From Syntrophobacter fumaroxidans MPOB (GTDB lineage: Bacteria > Desulfobacterota > Syntrophobacteria > Syntrophobacterales > Syntrophobacteraceae), in contig NC_008554.1 in the NCBI RefSeq assembly GCF_000014965.1, positions 1,352,001-1,416,000 of the forward strand: a stretch of 64,000 nucleotides of DNA. The letters run 5' to 3'. Made by a program: the position numbers and the translations under genes. Numbering within the stretch: the stretch's first letter is position 1; the number at the start of each line of letters is the position of its first letter. The notes below the pieces were generated by a model. The model had not been told where the DNA came from, did no database searches, and was given only the letters and a program-made list of their open reading frames with translations. Positions 41,783 to 52,083 of the stretch are shown piece by piece.

Positions 41783-44200
41783 GTGAGTCAGAAACCGAGC
41801 TATGAAGAGCTGGCGGGCAGAGTCCGCGAGCTGGAAGAGGATGCGCTCGCGCGCAGGCGAACGAATGAAGTTTTGCGCAAGAGCGAAGAACGCTATCGGA
41901 TGATCTTCAACTATTCCCCGCTGGGGATCGTCCATTTCGACTGCGACGGACTGATCGTGGACTGCAACGAGCGTTTCCTCGAAATCGTGGGAGCTCCCAG
42001 GGAACGGCTCCTCGGATTCAATATGGCCACGTCCTTGCGCAACGAGGAGATGAGAGCCGCGGTAATCGCCGGCCTCTCGGGAGAGCCCAACTATTTCGAA
42101 GGGGATTATCGGTCCGTGACCGCAAACAAAGTAACCCCCATCAGGGCCATGTTCAGCCGAGTGAACACCGACGACGGCGGATTCATGGGAGCGGTGGGCC
42201 TCTTCGAGGATGTCTCCGCGCAGAAGCAGTCGGAGGAGGCCTTGCGGGAGTCCAGGGAATTTCTGGGAAAGATCGTCGCTTCCATCAGCGACCCCATATT
42301 CGTAAAGGACAGATACCACCGGCTGATCCTGGTCAACGACGCCGAGTGCGCTCTTGCAGGCAGGACGCGCGAGGAAATCCTCGGCCGCACCGACTACGAT
42401 TTCTTCCCCAAGGAGCAGGTGGACATCTTCTGGGAAAAGGATGAAGCCGTTTTCGAAACCGGGGAGGAGAACGAAAACGAGGAACAGATAACGGATGGCC
42501 AGGGACGCACCCGCACGATCGTCACGAAAAAGAGCCTTTACACGGACAGCTTCGGCAATAAATTCATCGTGGGCGTGATACGAGACATAACCGACCGAAA
42601 AGAAGCCGAGCTCGCGCTCCAGGCGGCCCACCAGGAACTTCAGGACATCATTGAATTCCTGCCCGACGCAACCCTGGTCATCGGCCGGGACAAAAAGGTG
42701 ACGTACTGGAACCACGCCATCGAAGAAATGACCGGGGTCCGGAAGAGCGACATCCTGGGGAAAGGTGACTACGCATATGCCAAAGCGTTTTATGGTAACG
42801 GGAGACCCATGCTCATCGATCTCGTGATGGCCGAGGAACCTGAAATCGAAAGCAGGTATGATTTCGTGAAGCGGATCGGCACGACGGTTTACGGCGAGGC
42901 TTACGTCCCCGGGGCCTACCGGGGCAAAGGGGCTTACCTCTGGTCCACGGCGGCTCCGCTCATCGGCAGGGACGGGAACATCATCGGTTTTATCCAGTCC
43001 ATTCGGGATATTTCGGACCGCAAACGCGCCGAGGAGGCACTCAAAGAGAACGAGAAGAAATACCGGCAGCTTTTCGAAACGGTGTCGGACGCCATTCTCG
43101 TCTGCGACGGGGACAGCCGCCGGTTGATCGACGTCAACGAGAGGGCCCTGAGCCTCTACGGCTACTCGCGTGAGGAATTTCTCGATCTGAGTTACCGCGA
43201 CATCACGGCGGAACCCGACGAGTCGGATGTCGTTATCAAGGAGACGCTCTCCGGGGTGGGGATACAAGTTCCGCTCCGCACGCACAGAAAAAAGGACGGG
43301 ACGGTTTTCCCGGCGGAGATCTCGTCGAGCACGTTTGAGCTGGCAGGCCGAAAAGTCATATGCGGAGTGGTCAGGGACATCACCGAGCGAAAACGCGTGG
43401 AACGGGAGCTTAGTGCATATCGAGACGGCCTCGAGCACCTGATTGAAGCGCGCACCGCCGAACTGGCAAGGGCAAACGAGCGGCTCAAGGTCGAAATAGA
43501 GGAGCGCAGGCGGGCGAAGGAGCGGTTGAAGCTTTTCGCCTACTCGGTTGCGCACGACCTCAAGAGCCCCGCCGTGGGAATCCACGGCATCGCGAAGCGC
43601 CTCCACAGGCAGACGCGGGATGTCCTCGATGAAAAGAGCAGGAGTTACTGCAGCCAAATCCTCAAAGTGTCCGAGCACATCGCCGAGCTTGTGGACAAGA
43701 TCAACGTCTACATCGCAACGAAAGAGGCGCGGCTATCGTTTGAAAGGATTGCCCTCAAGGAGATTTTCGCCATGCTCCGGGACGAGTTTTCGGTGCAGTT
43801 CAATAACCGTCGGATCGATTGGGAGCTGCCCGAGTCCGACGTGGTGGTCACGGCTGACAGGCTCTCCCTGTTGAGGGTATTCAGGAACCTCGTCGACAAC
43901 GCGCTCAAGTACGGCGGCGAGCACCTGAGCAGAATCCGAATCGGGTACGAGGAAGGCAAAGACTGTCACATTCTGTCCGTTGCCGACGACGGCAGGGGGC
44001 TCAGGGGGGCCGATTCGGAGAGAATTTTCGAGGTGTTTCAACGGCAGGAGACCTCCAAGGGGGTCGAAGGCGCAGGCCTGGGCCTGACCATAGTCAGGGA
44101 AATCGCCGAGCAGCACAATGGAAGAGTCTGGATGGAGCCGGTCCCCAACGGCGGAGCCTCGTTTTTTGTAACGATTTCCAAGGATCTGCCCGTTTCCTGA
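41783..44200 (+). CDS. Multi-PAS sensor histidine kinase
   Basis: 805 residues, GTG 41783 behind GGAGG, which gives the usual MSQKPSYEELAGRVRELEE opening. Four PAS domains in a row occupy about residues 35-155, 160-280, 285-430 and 435-555 (for example IFNYSPLGIVHFD, IVASISDPIFVKDR, IIEFLPDATLVIGRDKKV, LFETVSDAILVCDGD), each ending in a PAC-type DITDRK-like motif. A coiled coil (about 555-585) leads to the H-box with H591 (SVAHDLKSPAVGIHG). The ATPase domain has DNALKYGG, DDGRGL and GAGLGLTIV. There is no membrane segment, so it is a soluble sensor of a cytosolic signal. No response regulator lies nearby, so it is an orphan kinase. Confidence 0.92.
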   Translation: MSQKPSYEELAGRVRELEEDALARRRTNEVLRKSEERYRMIFNYSPLGIVHFDCDGLIVDCNERFLEIVGAPRERLLGFNMATSLRNEEMRAAVIAGLSGEPNYFEGDYRSVTANKVTPIRAMFSRVNTDDGGFMGAVGLFEDVSAQKQSEEALRESREFLGKIVASISDPIFVKDRYHRLILVNDAECALAGRTREEILGRTDYDFFPKEQVDIFWEKDEAVFETGEENENEEQITDGQGRTRTIVTKKSLYTDSFGNKFIVGVIRDITDRKEAELALQAAHQELQDIIEFLPDATLVIGRDKKVTYWNHAIEEMTGVRKSDILGKGDYAYAKAFYGNGRPMLIDLVMAEEPEIESRYDFVKRIGTTVYGEAYVPGAYRGKGAYLWSTAAPLIGRDGNIIGFIQSIRDISDRKRAEEALKENEKKYRQLFETVSDAILVCDGDSRRLIDVNERALSLYGYSREEFLDLSYRDITAEPDESDVVIKETLSGVGIQVPLRTHRKKDGTVFPAEISSSTFELAGRKVICGVVRDITERKRVERELSAYRDGLEHLIEARTAELARANERLKVEIEERRRAKERLKLFAYSVAHDLKSPAVGIHGIAKRLHRQTRDVLDEKSRSYCSQILKVSEHIAELVDKINVYIATKEARLSFERIALKEIFAMLRDEFSVQFNNRRIDWELPESDVVVTADRLSLLRVFRNLVDNALKYGGEHLSRIRIGYEEGKDCHILSVADDGRGLRGADSERIFEVFQRQETSKGVEGAGLGLTIVREIAEQHNGRVWMEPVPNGGASFFVTISKDLPVS

Positions 44201-44417
44201 ACGCTTTCGACCAATCCTTCGTGGAAAGCCAGGTCCTGCAACGCTTTCCGCCGCATGGCGCGATCCGTCAGGACGGCTTTGCCCGCATGCGGCCCTTTTG
44301 CAGCCACTGCCTATTTCGGGCCCGGACCGGATATGCGGCTCAGCGGACCGTACCCGGCACGACTTCGCCTTCGGTGCATGAGGACCGCCGGAACATCTGA
44401 TCAGAAAGGGGAAACAC

Positions 44418-46064
44418 ATGGAGGAACTCGAGTTCAAGTCGTCCACTCTGGGACAGCTTCTCGACCGTGCGATAGAGAGATTTCCCGACAATGAGGTCAT
44501 CGTCTACGAGGACCGCGACTTCAGGCTCACGTATCGCGAATTCGGAGAATTGGTGGACAAGGTGGCCAAGGGCCTCATGGCGCTTGGGGTGAAAAAGGGC
44601 GAAAAGGTGGCCGTCTGGGCGACCAACGTCCCTTACTGGGTTGTTTTGCAGTTCGCCACGGCAAGAGTGGGAGCGGTGCTGCTGACGGTCAACACCGCGT
44701 ACAAGACCGCCGAGCTTGAATATCTGCTCAGACAGTCCGAGTGCGAGAACATTTTCATCATCGACGGATTCAGAGACACCGACTACGTTCTCACTCTCTA
44801 CGATCTCCTCCCCGAGCTCAAGACTCAACAGAGGGGATACCTCAGCAGCTCGAGGTTCCCTCATCTAAAACGGGTCTTCTTCCTGGGCCATGAGAAGCAC
44901 AGAGGAATGTATTCCGTCGCCGAAGTGTTGGCGCTGAGCGTCATGACCGATGACGAGCAGTACAGGGCCAGGCAGGAGGAACTCGACGTGCACGACGTTG
45001 TCAACATGCAGTATACGTCGGGAACCACCGGTTTTCCGAAGGGCGTCATGCTGACCCATTTCAATCTCGTCAACAACGGGTACTGGATTGGGAAAAACCA
45101 GCTCTTCGGCCCCGAGGACCGCATCTGTCTCCCCGTTCCCCTGTTCCACTGTTTCGGGTGTTCCCTCGGCGTCATGGCCGCCGTGAATCACGGCTCCGCC
45201 CTGGTCATTCTCGAGGGATTCGATCCTGTTTCGGCCATGACCGCGGTGGAGAAGGAGCGATGCACCGCGATCTACGGTGTTCCAACCATGTTCATCGCGA
45301 TCCTGGACCACCCTCTTTTCCCCAAGTTCAGCTTCGCCTCCTTGAGGACCGGCATCATGGCGGGGTCCCCCTGCCCCGCCCCGATCATGAACCGGGTCAT
45401 CGAAAAGATGAACGCAAGACAGATCACCATCGTCTACGGGCTCACGGAATCATCCCCGGGGATGACCCAGACCCGCGTGAACGACGACATTCGCAAGCGC
45501 TGCGAAACGGTCGGTCGCGCCATGCCGGGGGTTGAAGTGTGCATCATGGATCCCGAGCTTCGCACCCCGGTTCCCCTTGGGGTACCGGGCGAAGTCTGCT
45601 GCCGGGGTTATATCGTGATGAAGGGGTATTACAACATGCCCGAAGCCACCATGCAGGCAATTGACCAACAGGGCTGGCTGCATTCGGGCGACCTTGGCGT
45701 CATGGACAAGGATGGGTACGTGGCCATCACGGGCAGGCACAAGGATATGATCATTCGCGGCGGAGAAAACATCTACCCGAAAGAGGTCGAGGAATTTCTG
45801 TACGGGATGGAAGGGATTCGCGACGTCCAGGTGGTCGGAGTTCCGAGCGCGAAGTATGGCGAGGAGGTGTGCGCCTTCGTCATCCTCAAGGACGGTTCTT
45901 CCTACTCGCCCCAGGACGTGATCGACTTCTGCCGTGGCAAGATATCCCGATACAAGATCCCGAAGTGCGTCGCCTTCGTGGACGGATACCCCATGACCGC
46001 AAGCGGCAAGATCCAGAAATTCAAGCTGAGGGAGGAGGCGGCGCGATTGTTTCCGGACGCCTGA
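44418..46064 (+). CDS. Acyl-CoA synthetase (AMP-forming), medium/long-chain type
   Basis: 548 residues, ATG behind AAAGGGG. It has the full ANL-superfamily set: P-loop YTSGTTGFPKGVMLTH, PVPLFHCFGCSLG, YGLTESSPGMTQT, GWLHSGDLGVMDKDGY, hinge GRHKDMIIRGGENIYPKEVEE and the catalytic Lys of TASGKIQKFKLREE. It converts a carboxylic acid, ATP and CoA to acyl-CoA, AMP and PPi. The length and motifs fit the FadD/AcsF2-like group for medium- to long-chain acids. Chain length cannot be fixed from sequence alone. It fits a fatty-acid- or propionate-using anaerobe, together with the CoA-transferase pair at 58.7-60.6 kb. Confidence 0.93.
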   Translation: MEELEFKSSTLGQLLDRAIERFPDNEVIVYEDRDFRLTYREFGELVDKVAKGLMALGVKKGEKVAVWATNVPYWVVLQFATARVGAVLLTVNTAYKTAELEYLLRQSECENIFIIDGFRDTDYVLTLYDLLPELKTQQRGYLSSSRFPHLKRVFFLGHEKHRGMYSVAEVLALSVMTDDEQYRARQEELDVHDVVNMQYTSGTTGFPKGVMLTHFNLVNNGYWIGKNQLFGPEDRICLPVPLFHCFGCSLGVMAAVNHGSALVILEGFDPVSAMTAVEKERCTAIYGVPTMFIAILDHPLFPKFSFASLRTGIMAGSPCPAPIMNRVIEKMNARQITIVYGLTESSPGMTQTRVNDDIRKRCETVGRAMPGVEVCIMDPELRTPVPLGVPGEVCCRGYIVMKGYYNMPEATMQAIDQQGWLHSGDLGVMDKDGYVAITGRHKDMIIRGGENIYPKEVEEFLYGMEGIRDVQVVGVPSAKYGEEVCAFVILKDGSSYSPQDVIDFCRGKISRYKIPKCVAFVDGYPMTASGKIQKFKLREEAARLFPDA

Positions 46065-46135
46065 CAAGAACCTGCGCTCGAGGCGGCAGCATGGGCGGGA
46101 ACGCGCAGGCTCCGGTGGGAGACCCCGCAACGGGA

Positions 46136-48238
46136 TCAGTCCGCTTTGACCTTTGAAATCAGCTGGGGATTGGGGAGAGTCAACCGCACGGGTTGGCCCA
46201 CCATGCCGACCTGGCCAAGCAGTTGACCATCCCACTTCACTCGAACCCCGCCGCTGTTCCCGACCAGGATGTCGATCCGCTCTTTCACTTCCCAGTCGAA
46301 TCGGTCACCGGGCTTCATCATGGCGCTCCAGGCCTTCTCGCCGTCGATCTTCACCTGAATCCAGCACTTCTGGCCTGCTTCGATCTCGAATCTGTGCACC
46401 AACTCCTTGCGCGAGGGAGCAGCCGGAGTGGTTTCCGGCGACGGCTCTTCAACAACCTCACCTGCGGGAAGAGCTGCCTCCCGGGAATCGGCAGGCGCGG
46501 CATCGGCCGCAGCCTCGTGCTTCGGCGCCTCGTTCCCGCCCCCCTCCTCCGCCACACGTTCGGGCTCCCCGCCGGAGATGTCCCCCGTCAATGACTCGGA
46601 CACCGAGTCGGGAACCGTATCGGAAGGGAGAACACTCGGCTGCACACCGCTCTCGACTTTCGCCTCCACGCCGTTCCCGGCCTCAGACTCCCGGGGCGGC
46701 GCCTCTTGCGGCACGGCATCGGAGGGAACTGTCCGCGTGCTCACGCGGTCCGTGCCGACATCCCGGCTTTTCCAAAAAACCTGCATCCCCGGCCGGCTCA
46801 GAAGGCCTGCGACGGCGAATGCCACGACTGCCGCAAGAAGGACGGCGAGATACTTGTACGGCCGAATGGGACCCGGCCCGACCCGTGGCGGAGGAATACT
46901 TTGCCCGTAAGGCAGCTGAAGCCCCTTGACCGTGATGTCCCCCTCTCCGGAGGCTGGTTCCACACCCAGGCTCTGTCCGTACGCCTCGACCAGCTTTTCT
47001 TCCAGGGCGGGAGTCCCGATTTCTTCGAACCGCCCCTTCTCCATCAACCGAGGGATGGTGCCCAGCGCAGGAACCCGGTCGGACTCCCGGGAAGCGAGGA
47101 GCTCCGGCATCCTGCCCCTCACCCTCGCGGTCTCCACACTGGACATAGGAGCCGACACGAGGTCGATCAGCCTGTTCTTGAGCCGCGTTGTCGAACGGAT
47201 CAAAAAGCTATAGTAGTCGAACTGGTTGTCGAACGCTTCGCCTTCGAACACGCCCGGCAAAATGGTTCTGAGGGCCATGAACGCATCGTGGGCAGGCTTC
47301 ACGCGTTCGGCAAGCCCACAGGAGGGATGGACTTTCCAGTCCCAGAAAACGATGGAGTCTGCAAGAACACTCAATACGTCGCTTTCGTGAAACCGGAGCT
47401 GTTGAGCTTTCCAGGATATACCGCACCCAAGCTCCCGGAATGGTTTTACAAAAGGTTCCAGCGTGGCATTCGGATCCTTGTCTTTGGATAAAGCCCTCGC
47501 CTGTTTGAGATGCAGCGATCTCAAGCTCTCAAACTCAAGGAATATGTGCATCATCTCTTCATGATGATGGGAATTTACGAACTGCTCAACACGTTCCCTG
47601 GCTTTGTTAAACAAAGCAATACATTCAAGGAATTTCAGCCTTAAGTTATAGAATATACTCAGATAAGCATAGGTGCATACTTGGCTGTTCAGAGGAGTCA
47701 ATGACGGAATGTGTTCATTGATCAAAAAGTTTAACAGATCATCACTCAAATAAACCAGTAAATGTGCAAGATCACAGCTGTGCTCCGGTTGATGATTGAA
47801 TTCAAAACCAGCGGTGTTTCCATTAGGAGACAGTTGATACCAGCTTGGGCAAACAGGAACCCTGGTGATACCCACTTGAAGGAAAAATTCACTGGTCAGG
47901 ATTCTCGCCTGATTGTCGCACTCAAAATAGACTTGCGCACCCTTTTCCGAAAAATCAATGATATACATATCACTGATCTTCTCAAAAGGCCCGGCTTGGG
48001 CATGTTTCCCGCGGGAATCGGCCTGCCCCGAGGCGGACTTCTCCACATCGGGCACACTCCGAGATGTCTCCGTCCTGCAAATAAGAATTCCCGTGGGGCG
48101 CCACCGCTCGGCTGTATTGGTCAAACCGTCGGCGGTCAGGAATCTCGGGCAGAGTCTTTTCTCCTCACCCGCGCGTCTTCCTTCTAGGGGCTCCGACATC
48201 TGTCTCACGCCTTTCGTATCCTTGACCGGTTTGTCCAT
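46136..48238 (-). CDS. PilZ-like / transmembrane / RodZ-tail (DUF4115) protein
   Basis: About 700 residues; ATG 48238 is one of several possible starts (GTG 48295 further out, ATG 48205 further in). An N-terminal region resembles PilZ domains (RLCPRFLTADG, MYIIDFSEKGAQVYFE, AGFEFNHQ), though the RxxxR part is weak. A long helical middle (about residues 180-430) is unlike anything I know. One membrane segment follows (LAVLLAAVVAFAVAGLL), then a Pro/Glu/Ala-rich linker and a C-terminal DUF4115-like domain as in RodZ (FEIEAGQKCWIQVKIDGE, WEVKERIDILVGNSGGVRVKWDG). The layout suggests signalling from cytosolic c-di-GMP to the periplasm. The DNA of the middle section is conspicuously AT-rich. Confidence 0.75.
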   Translation of the reverse strand: MDKPVKDTKGVRQMSEPLEGRRAGEEKRLCPRFLTADGLTNTAERWRPTGILICRTETSRSVPDVEKSASGQADSRGKHAQAGPFEKISDMYIIDFSEKGAQVYFECDNQARILTSEFFLQVGITRVPVCPSWYQLSPNGNTAGFEFNHQPEHSCDLAHLLVYLSDDLLNFLINEHIPSLTPLNSQVCTYAYLSIFYNLRLKFLECIALFNKARERVEQFVNSHHHEEMMHIFLEFESLRSLHLKQARALSKDKDPNATLEPFVKPFRELGCGISWKAQQLRFHESDVLSVLADSIVFWDWKVHPSCGLAERVKPAHDAFMALRTILPGVFEGEAFDNQFDYYSFLIRSTTRLKNRLIDLVSAPMSSVETARVRGRMPELLASRESDRVPALGTIPRLMEKGRFEEIGTPALEEKLVEAYGQSLGVEPASGEGDITVKGLQLPYGQSIPPPRVGPGPIRPYKYLAVLLAAVVAFAVAGLLSRPGMQVFWKSRDVGTDRVSTRTVPSDAVPQEAPPRESEAGNGVEAKVESGVQPSVLPSDTVPDSVSESLTGDISGGEPERVAEEGGGNEAPKHEAAADAAPADSREAALPAGEVVEEPSPETTPAAPSRKELVHRFEIEAGQKCWIQVKIDGEKAWSAMMKPGDRFDWEVKERIDILVGNSGGVRVKWDGQLLGQVGMVGQPVRLTLPNPQLISKVKAD

Positions 48239-48295
48239 TTGACGCTCTTGTATCAGGCGCCCGGCTTGCACCACAGTCCCCGAAGTCTGTTCCAC

Positions 48296-48741
48296 GAAAT
48301 CCGCTTGACATGTCCAACGGCCTGGTGCTGCTAAATTAAATATCGGTAATTTATAAATTTCAACAAAAATTTATCATTGCTTTCCACAAGTCCTGCCGTA
48401 TTGCAGGCCTCGTGCCGAAGCTGCTCCAGACCCGCCCGCCCCCAAGGCGTGCGGACGTTCACCCCTTGCAGGAAATAATAACCCGTATCTTCATGTAGTT
48501 ATGAATATTTTTCAGGAAAGTGCGCATGCATTCGGTCGGAGTTGCAGCGGGCATGGCGTCGGCGTCACCCGTGAGGCATGACAATACATGCGCCGGGAAT
48601 CCATTCCCCGGGCAAGCCGGCATCACGGGGCATTTAAGCGGATTGAAGCTTTGTTCGGACGCCCCCCCCGGATCGGAGCGGCACCGGGAACCCATCGGAT
48701 ATCAGAACATCGTGCGGAGAGCATAGAGCCCGCACCCGGCG
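48296..48741. other. Intergenic region, AT-rich
   Basis: No gene recognised. The DNA from 48330 to 48385 is strongly AT-rich and is the likely promoter region for the PilZ/RodZ-tail gene. Confidence 0.55.
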
Positions 48742-50397
48742 TTAGAACTCGAAGACGACATTGCCGAAGAACCTGGTCTCGTCGCCGCTCCAGGCCATGG
48801 TGTCGATGTCGCTCCACCGGTAGATTTTCTCCGCGCTCAGCCCCAGTTTGAAGTTCTCGATGGGAAGGGCGTAGAACAACGTCAGCTGGAGCCCCAGGCG
48901 CTGGTCCTGGAACTCGATATCGTCGGTCACCCGCGAGTCCTCGAAGCGGTCGAGACCGTCAATGGAGTCGAAGTAATGGTATCGGACACGACCGTCCAGA
49001 CCGAATGGACCGTATTCCATTTCCACTCTTCCGCCGGCGGTCGCGCCCAGGGCATAGTAATAGCTTTCGAATCGATAAACGCTCTTTACGCCGGAAATAT
49101 TGTGAGTCTCGTCATACAGCGCCCCCGCAGCGGGCGTCACCATCGAAAAGGACGGATACAGTTCCGCGGTGGCCCGGACATGGAGACCGCAACGGTAGAA
49201 ATCCGCGATCAGGGTTGGCCCCACAAGGTCGCAGATCGCCTGCCTGTCCTCTCTTCTCATCCCTATGAAGGAATGGTTGTAGTATTCGAATGCGCTGCTC
49301 AGGCCCACAAACAGGCTGGTTCCCCGCAGAGTCTGCGATTCCTTGTCCATGGAGATACATTGTTCATAATGGCCCAGGAATGCCGTCTTGGAAAAGAACC
49401 TGAGATCGACCAGGGTGCTGCCGTCCAGGGCCGCCTGGAACGCCAGTTCGTTGAACACCCCGTCCAGGTAGTTGATGCTTGCCTCGCCCGGCTTGCCGAA
49501 TTTCTCCGCGGTTATGACTTCAAAATCAAAGCCCATTTGAGCTTCGGAGCGGAATTTGTCGGCGTCCGGCGAATAGCTGCCGCCCCCGCCCGCAAAAACC
49601 CGGAAGCGATGCCAGGCGTCGGTGGTCAGACAGTACTTGTCGACATTCTCGGGAGCCTTGGGCGTGGTATTGTCCAGCCAGCGATGAATGGCCGCGGACG
49701 GCCCGAAAAGGAATCCCAGAGCCCGGTTGGGAATTGAAGGAGCGCTGTGCTGAAAAAACTCCCCCAGCTGGAACATGGGTTCACCGATGGCAAAACCGCC
49801 GATGGGGGTCATGATGGCGTCGTTGATACTGAATTCATCCCGCAACTCACCGAACAACTCCCAGAAGGTCGAAGCACCGGCGGCAACGAGAAAGGACTCC
49901 GTGAGGCTGAGGTCATTGGTACGGGCCAACAGATAATAGCCGGTCCCGGCGGCGATATGGCCTACGTTGCTGTCCCAGTCGTTGTTGTCAAGCCTGTAGG
50001 CATCGCCCGTTTCAAAGCGCGCCTCAAACGTGCCCTTCGGAATGGTGTATTCATACCAGCGGCGGTCTTCCAGAGTCCCGTAATAGTAACCCGCTGCTAT
50101 AGCAAGAAAAGCGGCGGTTTCGAGGCCCGTCCGGAAATAGTTCTTGTGCAACGGCTGAGCGTTGGTGTAAACGGAGCGGCCCCGCTCCAGGGTCATGCCT
50201 GATTCGGGCTTCCCCTCGGACGGAGTCGTCTCGCTCTTGCCCGCGGCCTCTACGGCCCGTGACCCCGGCACGGAATCCCGATTCTGCCCCAAGGCTCTGT
50301 TCGAAATACATAAACCCGCAACGACCACTGCCAGGACGACAAAGATACAAACGGTTCGTCTTCCCGCGATTCCCACCGACGACCTATCCTTATCCAT
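48742..50397 (-). CDS. DUF3943 outer-membrane beta-barrel protein
   Basis: 551 residues. The N-terminus is a signal segment (RTVCIFVVLAVVVAGLCIS), followed by a short variable linker. The DUF3943 marks are DNNDWDSNVGHIAAGTGYYLLARTNDLSLTESFLVAAGASTFWELFGE split over residues about 137-185, then INDAIMTPIGGFAIGEPMFQLGEF. The remainder is a run of alternating hydrophobic strands ending in VVFEF with terminal Phe, as in outer-membrane barrels. Function in the family is unknown. It has its own long upstream gap and no operon partner. Confidence 0.85.
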   Translation of the reverse strand: MDKDRSSVGIAGRRTVCIFVVLAVVVAGLCISNRALGQNRDSVPGSRAVEAAGKSETTPSEGKPESGMTLERGRSVYTNAQPLHKNYFRTGLETAAFLAIAAGYYYGTLEDRRWYEYTIPKGTFEARFETGDAYRLDNNDWDSNVGHIAAGTGYYLLARTNDLSLTESFLVAAGASTFWELFGELRDEFSINDAIMTPIGGFAIGEPMFQLGEFFQHSAPSIPNRALGFLFGPSAAIHRWLDNTTPKAPENVDKYCLTTDAWHRFRVFAGGGGSYSPDADKFRSEAQMGFDFEVITAEKFGKPGEASINYLDGVFNELAFQAALDGSTLVDLRFFSKTAFLGHYEQCISMDKESQTLRGTSLFVGLSSAFEYYNHSFIGMRREDRQAICDLVGPTLIADFYRCGLHVRATAELYPSFSMVTPAAGALYDETHNISGVKSVYRFESYYYALGATAGGRVEMEYGPFGLDGRVRYHYFDSIDGLDRFEDSRVTDDIEFQDQRLGLQLTLFYALPIENFKLGLSAEKIYRWSDIDTMAWSGDETRFFGNVVFEF

Positions 50398-50852
50398 GCG
50401 GAATCCTCATCCATGAATGGCCTGTTCAGGCTCCAGCCGACAGGTACCCGGTATCCGACCGGCGGGCGCCATAACCGTTGACGAGTGCAGCGGAAAGTAT
50501 ATATCAGAACGAATGTTCCTTTGCAAACAAGTTGACGGCAACGTTCAACGAGGGGGAGCGGGGCACGTGCGGTATTCGGCCCTGTAACGGATCGCGCCGG
50601 AGGCGGGATCGCCCGGTTGCAGAGCGAGGCTCGACCCGGGCTTTTCTCATGCGCCGTCCGTGCGAATCGGAATCGACGGTTCGCGGCGGCCTGACAGGGG
50701 CTGCAGGGGGCACGACTGCGTGTTTTTCCGTGGACGATAGGAAAAGAGTTTACCTGTTAACGATAGTGTGACATTTTATGCACACTTGAACCGATTGACA
50801 CCCCCTTTCCAGGCGACCGGCGGCTCCCGCCGATGAATGAAAGAGATGGATT
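50398..50852. other. Divergent intergenic region
   Basis: No gene recognised between the divergent DUF3943 and collagen-like genes. TTGACA at about 50795-50800 is a -35 candidate for the latter, but no clear -10 follows. Confidence 0.45.
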
Positions 50853-51980
50853 ATGCACAGGCCGATTTCCGCCCTTATTCTCTTTTCCGTTCTGGTCTCG
50901 TTTGGAATCGCCCGGGGGGAACTCGCCGAAGACATCATCCATGCCTGTTCGAACAAGCACACGGGCACGGTACGCTACGTCAGCGGTCCGGAACAATGTA
51001 AGCGGTCTGAAACCCCGTTGTCCTGGAACCGAGTTGGAATGCCGGGCGAGCGGGGGATACAGGGGCCCGCCGGTCCCCCGGGCATGCAAGGCCCCCGCGG
51101 CGACCCGGGGCCGCCCGGACCACCGGGTCCCCGGGGCACTCAAGGCCCCCCCGGCACAGCGATCGCGGCAACTGCGGGAAACGAACGAACCGATACCACT
51201 TCGAGAGATCATATGGACATCATTTCGCTGGTGGCGGCTCTCGCTTCTCTGATCCTGGCGGTCTTGGCCATCTGGCTTTCCATCGTGTTTTACCGTTCTT
51301 CCACTCAGCTCCGGAATGAAACCAGGGAGGCGGCGCGCGATGTCGCCCGGAATGCCGATCGACTCGAGAGTCTGTTGAACAGGGTGTATCTGGACAGCGT
51401 GTCGGTAATGAAAGAGACCATCGTCGGTCTGCGGGCCTGGGGTTCTCCTCCGGCTGGCCCCACCGGGAAACCGACGGTTAGGCCGCCGGAAACGCCCGTG
51501 GAAAAACGGGAAACGACGTCCGCACCCGAGCCGGCTTTCCCGGCCGCCGCCCAGCCCGGCGTGTCTTCCCCGGCATCCTCCCGGCAGGAAGATCAATCCA
51601 GTGTTTTCGACGCCCTCGCGTCCTTCTCCGGCAAACGGATCCAGGACATCCTCGAGCATCCGGAGCTGGGAAAGGCGGTCGAAAACACCTTGAAAGCCTA
51701 CTACCCGAAACTGGTGGAAAATCTCCGCGTGTCCGGGAAGGTCGGAGTCGACGCGGATGGAGACCTGTACGGGTTTGGCATGGCGCCTCGACAGGATGCG
51801 TTGGAAGAGGGAATTCTCCACATCGACCGCGAGGGAGGGGTTCACGCCGCCATCCTTACGCAGGGAGAGAAGGTACTCTATTTCAGCAACCGGGATGAAT
51901 TCAAAAAGAAGCTCACCCCTACGGTCCAGCAGTTCGTCAAGCGCTTTGCCGATGTCAAAGTGATCTTCATGAATCGCTGA
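50853..51980 (+). CDS. Collagen-like membrane protein
   Basis: 375 residues. After the signal peptide ([18 protein letters not shown]) comes the motif [32 protein letters not shown], known to precede bacterial collagen stretches. Then follow 13 uninterrupted Gly-X-Y triplets (about residues 62-100, rich in GPP and GPR). A membrane helix follows ([23 protein letters not shown]). The rest is a cytosol-facing or periplasmic Pro-rich linker and a C-terminal helical/beta domain with [22 protein letters not shown] and [18 protein letters not shown] trimer anchored by the helix is likely. The C-terminal domain I cannot place. Function is unknown. Confidence 0.85.
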   Translation: MHRPISALILFSVLVSFGIARGELAEDIIHACSNKHTGTVRYVSGPEQCKRSETPLSWNRVGMPGERGIQGPAGPPGMQGPRGDPGPPGPPGPRGTQGPPGTAIAATAGNERTDTTSRDHMDIISLVAALASLILAVLAIWLSIVFYRSSTQLRNETREAARDVARNADRLESLLNRVYLDSVSVMKETIVGLRAWGSPPAGPTGKPTVRPPETPVEKRETTSAPEPAFPAAAQPGVSSPASSRQEDQSSVFDALASFSGKRIQDILEHPELGKAVENTLKAYYPKLVENLRVSGKVGVDADGDLYGFGMAPRQDALEEGILHIDREGGVHAAILTQGEKVLYFSNRDEFKKKLTPTVQQFVKRFADVKVIFMNR

Positions 51981-52083
51981 GCATCCCTCTCGGAGATTTC
52001 CCTGCCTGACGCATCCTCTTCATTCGCGGTGCCCCGGTCGTGCGGTCCGCGGAATCCACGCGCAATCGTCGCCCCGGGAAAAG

